From Azolla caroliniana (Eukaryota; Polypodiophyta), in NCBI GenBank assembly GCA_043228905.1, contig JBHGNT010000012.1, positions 2,232,001-2,296,000 of the forward strand: DNA of 64,000 nucleotides, given 5' to 3'. The notes beneath the pieces were generated by a model that saw nothing but the letters and a program-made list of their open reading frames with translations, made no database searches and had not been told where the DNA came from. Positions 58,918 through 64,000 of the stretch are shown piece after piece (the first letter of the stretch is position 1; each line of letters opens with the position of its first letter). Both the position numbers and the translations under genes were made by a program.

Positions 58918-59585
58918 GGGGGAGTTAATGAATTATGAACCTTTATTCTATTATTTTATTTTATTAAAAAAAACAAATACTTTTACATTTAGTGTCAAGT
59001 CCCCTTTTTATTGCCTAAGTCCCTTTTTTATTGTCAAAGTCCCTTTTTTTTATTTGGGAGACTAAAAAGGATGGAGTTTATAAACTTCGTTTTCTTTTCA
59101 ACAAATACTTTTTCCATGCATTCTTATTCGTATGCATTCGTGGGGGAGGCCCCACAAATGCGAATATGTCAATCTATGATTATTTGTAAGATGAGTAGGG
59201 GTGGCAAAAAACAAGCAAATAAGTTGTAAATTTAACACTTAAACACATGCTCGAGATGGTCAGCTGCAACAAGAGCATAGTATGTTATATACTTGAATGC
59301 ATTGGCAAACATTCTTTTTTCATACGAATGCAGATGTTATCAAAACAATCTTATGTTTTTTTTTTACACTTTTTACCCTTAACTTTATTACCGTAAAATT
59401 TTTTTACCTTATAATAAATAATGAATACAAAGGTATGGTATTTACCATAGTACGTAAATTTCGTATTTGTCGTCTAGCATAACATTCGTTGGAAAACGAA
59501 TGCGAATGTTATTCAAACATTCTTGTTTTTTTTTTCCATTTTTTAGGTTTATTTACCTCATAATAAATAGTTAATCCAAAAGTAT
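58918..59585. other. AT-rich spacer with diverged repeats
   Basis: Two loose copies of a block with GAATGNNNATGTTAT, a T-run, CTNATAATAAATA and GTATGGTATTTA precede the three-unit array that follows. No gene is seen. Confidence 0.5.
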
Positions 59586-60128
59586 GGTATTTATCATTCT
59601 TTGAGGGTGTTTTTCTTACGCGAATGCACGTATGGTACGTACGGTTCATACTATGGTATTTACCATACTTCGAAAGGGGTGTTTACCATACTCGAATGAT
59701 TGAGCAATTCACGAATGAGATGCACGTATGGTATCATACTATGAACAAGAGGAGTAATTGAAGTTGGTATTTATCATTCTTTGAGTGTGTTTTTCTTACG
59801 AGAATGCACGTATGGTACGTACGGTTCATACTATGGTATTTACCATACTTCGAAAAGGGGTGTTTACCATACTCGAATGATTGAGACATTCACGAATGAG
59901 AATGCACGTATGGTATCATACTATGAACAAGAGGAGTAATTGAAGTTGGTATTTATCATTCTTTGAGGGTGTTTTTCTTACGCGAATGCACGTATGGTAC
60001 GTACGGTTCATACTATGGTATTTACCATACTTCGAGAAGGGGTGTTTACCATACTCGAATGATTGAGCATTCACGAATGCGAATGCAAGTATGGTATCAT
60101 ACTATGAACAAGAGGAGTAATTGAAGTG
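59586..60128. repeat. Tandem repeat, three ~181-bp units upstream of CysRS
   Basis: Units start near 59586, 59766 and 59948 (GGTATTTATCATTCTTTGAG...GCACGTATGGTACGTACGGTTCATACTATGG...AAGAGGAGTAATTGAAGT) and are over 95% alike by eye. They end about 210 bp before the CysRS start codon. Confidence 0.9.
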
Positions 60129-60162
60129 AAGGAAAAGAAAGAAGCATTTGTGTGTGTATGTG

Positions 60163-60296
60163 TAGGGGGGGGGGGGGGGGGTATTGTTTCTAGAATTTTT
60201 GGAAAGCCTAGCTATAGGGGTATCTTCCGAATTTAGATAAACCCCTAACCATTCCTTCTTCATCTTCTCTCTCTCTCTCTCTCTCTCTCTCAAGTC
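60163..60296 (+). promoter_or_regulatory. CysRS upstream region: G-run and CT tract
   Basis: A run of about 18 G (60163-60180) and a CT microsatellite (60268-60291) lie 45-170 bp before the start codon. No TATA box is evident. CT-rich leaders are common at plant housekeeping promoters. Confidence 0.45.
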
Positions 60297-60336
60297 TCAG
60301 TCTCTTTGTCTTTCAATCTTTTTCCCAAGGTCCGCC

Positions 60337-63300
60337 ATGGAAGCTTCAGAGGACGGACCCGCTTTCGCGCATCATCCTAATGGCACTGGAAGAACGGATT
60401 CTCCTCTCCCTCCTCCTGCTCCCTCGACTCTCCATCGCCTCTGCCTACACAACAGCCTCTCCGATTCTAAAATGCCTTTCTACACCAGCGATGGATCTCG
60501 CAGAGGTACTTTCAAGGACTTTTCACTGTCGCCTTATTTCTCTCTTCTCTCTTCTTCTTCTTAACTAAGCCTTGCGAAATTAAAGAAAGAAAAAAAATGG
60601 ATCCTCTGTAGCTTTTGTCTGGAGAAATGCATAGCTTTCTTTAGGATAAAATCGTCATGTAAATTTCGATTTTTTATTTCTAAATAACATTCTTCGAGTG
60701 ATATATATTGTCTGTCAGAATGTCATTTATACGCAGATAGAATGGCTGATTTCCGAGCAGCCCGAATCTTGGAAATATGCAGATAGAATGCCAATGAAAA
60801 CATGCCTATGGCTCTCATGTTGTGTGAAATAAAGACTATTTAGGAATATAAATTTTCATTTCTTATGACAAAATTTAGTTTTTTCAAGATATGCCGAGAT
60901 GCCATGTCCGATTGCTTAGTACCTGTATTCTTCAGAAATCAGTAATTGAAACTAGGCTAATCATTTTGTGGTCAACAGTATTCATGTAACTTCCTATCAA
61001 GTACTTGTAATTGTTATTTAGGATCTCATGACTTAGGCAATGCCAATGAAAACATGCCTATGGCTCTCATGTTGTGTGAAATAGAAACTAAGAAGAAAGT
61101 TTTTCATATCAAGTACCTATAATAGTAATTACACAAAAGATTTTGAGAGACTTCTGATTTCCTGAAAATTAGTCAAATCTTTATAGTTGAGAGGAAATTG
61201 TATAATGTTAATTGTGTGTGTCCCTAAACTATGGGAACTAATGGCTGTTCCCAGTGTTTATTTTTCTGATTAAAATTCAACAATTTTGCTAAAAATTAGA
61301 ATGATTTGCTAGGGTTTTAGCTATGATGCAAACCTCAAAACTACAAGTAATCACCAAATGCATGATCTTATATATATACATAATCTCCAAATTCCATATT
61401 TTCTTTTTTCTCAGCCTTGAAATGTAGAATGTTTAGTAAAAGCTTTTCTGCTCAGGACAATGGAACTATGTGGAAATCTTAGTTTGCTCATCAGAAACAA
61501 TTTGGGAAGATGCATGTTAGGCCTTTCTAGAAGCAGAAACAAGAACAGTGTCAGTTTCATAATTTTTTGTTTCATAGAATTAAACAGCATCTGATTTCGA
61601 ACTGTAATAATAGTTTTAGATTACGATGTAAGCTCATGATATGTGTAGTATGATATTGCTAAATATATTGATAGATGCAATTATTTGCAAGTGGACTAAT
61701 ATAGAACTTCTGTTTATGTGGAAATATGTGGTACAAAATGATTCTAACAAGAAGCAGACATGTGCTGTGGTTGCAGTCACTTGGTATATTTGTGGACCAA
61801 CAGTTTATGATGCATCTCATGTTGGTCATGCAAGAAACTACCTAACGTTTGACATTATTCGAAGAGTGTTAGAGGTAAATAGAATTAAGTTCCCTCCCTA
61901 AAAATCTAATTTTCAAGAAAGTGATGAGCTTCTTTGCATTCCAGTCTTTAATGCATTTTGATTGTACTTTTCAGAGATACTTCAACTACCATGTGCTGTA
62001 TGTGATGAATGTCACCGATGTGGATGATAAAATAATTTTACGAGCACGACGAAACCACTTGCTGGAGGAATTTATGAACACAGCTGAAGATCCAAATGAG
62101 GTTTGCATTAGCTCAATTTAAGGACTTAAAAATGATTTAAGGTTGCAGATCAAATAAATGCTTCTCATGTACTTTAGATGACTAAGAAGTCATCAGAAAA
62201 GCTTTCAGTTTGAATATCATATCTACATTTTCTGTTTCACTTGGTCCTTTCCATGATGTAACATTGTTTTCTTTTTTAATTTTGACATACAACTTTTTCT
62301 TTTGACATACGTGGTAATGAAGAATGTGATTTTAAATCTCCTCACATGCATATTTTATGACATGTTTGAGGCTTCATGTGTTTATTCTTTAACGAGTCCA
62401 GACTTTGAGTATTGATGATTAGCGTGAAGATTACATATCTTTTTTCACAGCTATGCATGTATTTCCGTACTTCTTGAGATTTGCATACTGTAGGTGAATG
62501 TTGACTCGTTACTTTCATGTTCATATGCATGTTTCAAATTCAGTCTTGTTTACTATAATAATTGTTTCTTCCCTCCTTTTTGTCCTATTTTGGATTTTCT
62601 TTGCATTTGAAACTCATTAATTTCGAACTCTTGGAAAATTATGCGTTGGTAAACAAACATATTTGATAGATAAGCTACATCATTTGTTGGTATTGAAAAA
62701 AAAAACCAAGGTTAGAATGTGAGCTCATGCGTCGTGTGAAATCTTGTTCTGGGACTGTAAATATATATCGAGTGCTGGAGTCTCTAGAGCTGAGTAATCT
62801 ATATGCTATTCTATTGCACAATAATCTCGTCAAATTGGACTCCCACTCCCCCTGCTCTCCTAGAGTGTTGTTGATCCAGGTGTACTACATTGCATATGTA
62901 GCTAATATTCACTTTGTTTTCTAAATTCTGAATGTAATGGGCAATCTGCAGTTAGGCATAAATTAGAGCCAACATTCCTCAGTGGTTTTCATCTTGTTTT
63001 GTCTGAGTAAGTTTTGAGTTGCCAGGGGCAAACTATTCGATTGGAATTCTTCTTTTTTGAACATTATTTATGTATTTACGTGTGTTTATATGTAATATTA
63101 AACTCTATTACCTTTTTGTGTAAGAAACGCTCATTTAGCATTCTGTATATGCAGGTGTTGAAAGAGCTTGAGCTTGCTTTTGATAAAGAGACGCGCAAGC
63201 AAGGAACTAAGGTATACACTTAGTGACTTGTTTTTCACATATTTGCTAACTTGTTTGTTAACTGTTTCAATTTCTCAATATTATATAGGTACAGGAGGCT

Positions 63301-63810
63301 AAAGATGAACTTTCAAAGGCCAATTCAAACAAGCAACGTCAAGAACTAGAAGATGTGAGTTTTTGTATTTTAATGTGAAATGCCTGATATATTTATATAT
63401 TGAGCTATACTTTTTATGCTAATCATATGAATTGGTTTACTATATCTAGGTTGATTATCATTTTTCCAAGCATCTGATGACATGCTCCTTGATCTAAATA
63501 TGTGCATGTTATAGGCTATAGCCATATAAAGATGCTGGTTCTTCTTATAGATTATTTTGTTTCCTTACTTTTCATACTTGATATCATTTCGGTTGCAGAA
63601 ATTGAAACAAGAGGAGTTAAAGCTAGAAAAACTAAATCAATCTTTTGCAAGTTTAAAAGTTAGGGAGGGCAGTATTGCCGGCCTCGATAAGAAGGAAGGA
63701 ATCCAAAAGCTAGTTGATGGAGGTGCCTCTGATGTTCTTGCATCACATCTTGATGACCTTAGGAAAGCTGAAATAACTGATTTGGCTATATTTCGTGCAC
63801 ATGCCGCCAA
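60337..63810 (+). CDS. Cysteinyl-tRNA synthetase, exons 1-6 (3' end beyond the window)
   Basis: Joins Cys to tRNA-Cys using ATP (class I synthetase). Exons by GT-AG and phase: 60337-60505, 61777-61874, 61975-62100, 63155-63211, 63289-63354, 63599-63810. The ATG at 60337 starts [14 protein letters not shown]; the N-terminus has no obvious transit peptide, and with the eukaryote-type layout this suggests the cytosolic enzyme. Exon 2 carries the zinc Cys and HIGH-like motif ([18 protein letters not shown]); exon 3 has [19 protein letters not shown]. Exons 4-6 encode a charged helical insertion ([32 protein letters not shown]) at the place where eukaryotic CysRS has an insertion. Exon 5 could start six bases later (63295). 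The KMSKS region lies beyond the window. Intron 1 is 1.27 kb. Confidence 0.92.
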
Positions 63811-64000
63811 GTTAGTATTTGTTCTTGGCTCTTGTTTTTCAGTGGCTTTATATGCATCTTTTGCAAAATGTAAATGCTTTCCTACAAAGTGTTTCATGCT
63901 TCTATACCTTAATTTGTTCTTCACAATGTGACATTTCTCCTCAGTATCTTGTTAATTGTGACTAAGCAAATTTGTGATTCATTGTTTGTTCTTATCTGTT

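Overview
The window is nuclear DNA of a land plant. It holds two spliced host genes with canonical GT-AG introns, separated by AT-rich DNA full of transposable elements. The left host gene is a DUF789-family (plant) gene on the minus strand with six coding exons (23465-26801). The right one is the 5' half of a cysteinyl-tRNA synthetase gene on the plus strand (six exons, 60337-63810, running off the window). The LTR elements are visibly more GC-rich than the host DNA. One Ty3/gypsy element has features of the fungal/vertebrate Tf1-sushi branch, which hints at a non-seed plant lineage, but the species cannot be fixed from the sequence.

Left end, 1-20 kb: a three-level 'Russian doll' of LTR retrotransposons. 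Copia element A (422-19006, plus strand, duplication TAAAG) sits in a degenerate LINE-like repeat. Ty3/gypsy element B (4146-17286, minus strand, 794-bp LTRs with no difference seen, duplication GCGT) interrupts A's reverse transcriptase. Ty3/gypsy chromovirus C (6068-11894, plus strand, duplication GGTAC) interrupts B's integrase. Element C is the best find. It has intact gag and pol and a C-terminal chromodomain. Its gag/pol overlap carries a textbook -1 frameshift signal: slippery GTTAAAC, 6-nt spacer, 11-bp stem. Its primer-binding site is a perfect 12-nt complement of the predicted 5' end of its own transcript (Tf1-style self-priming). An eight-unit heat-shock element lies just upstream of its TATA box.

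Middle, 19-44 kb: LINE tails, tandem repeats, the DUF789 gene, a long TG/ATG microsatellite, a complete 556-bp hAT-type MITE with an 8-bp duplication, a decayed LINE reverse transcriptase, and long stretches with no recognisable content.

Right part, 43-59 kb: an array of ~107-bp units in both orientations (43060-44225), an LTR carrying an antisense tRNA-like sequence, a gypsy integrase fragment, and a decayed relative of B (B2) split by a second copia copy D (46335-51704, minus strand, duplication TATTT). D has identical-looking LTRs but a nonsense codon and a YVDD-to-YVDN change. Several LINE fragments follow. The CysRS gene begins just downstream of three ~181-bp tandem repeats.

Relative order of events: LINE remnants, then A, then B, then C on the left; LINE reverse transcriptase, then B2, then D on the right. 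Inactivating changes in A, D and a LINE are C-to-T type transitions at CG or CAG sites, as expected from decay of methylated cytosine in silenced elements.
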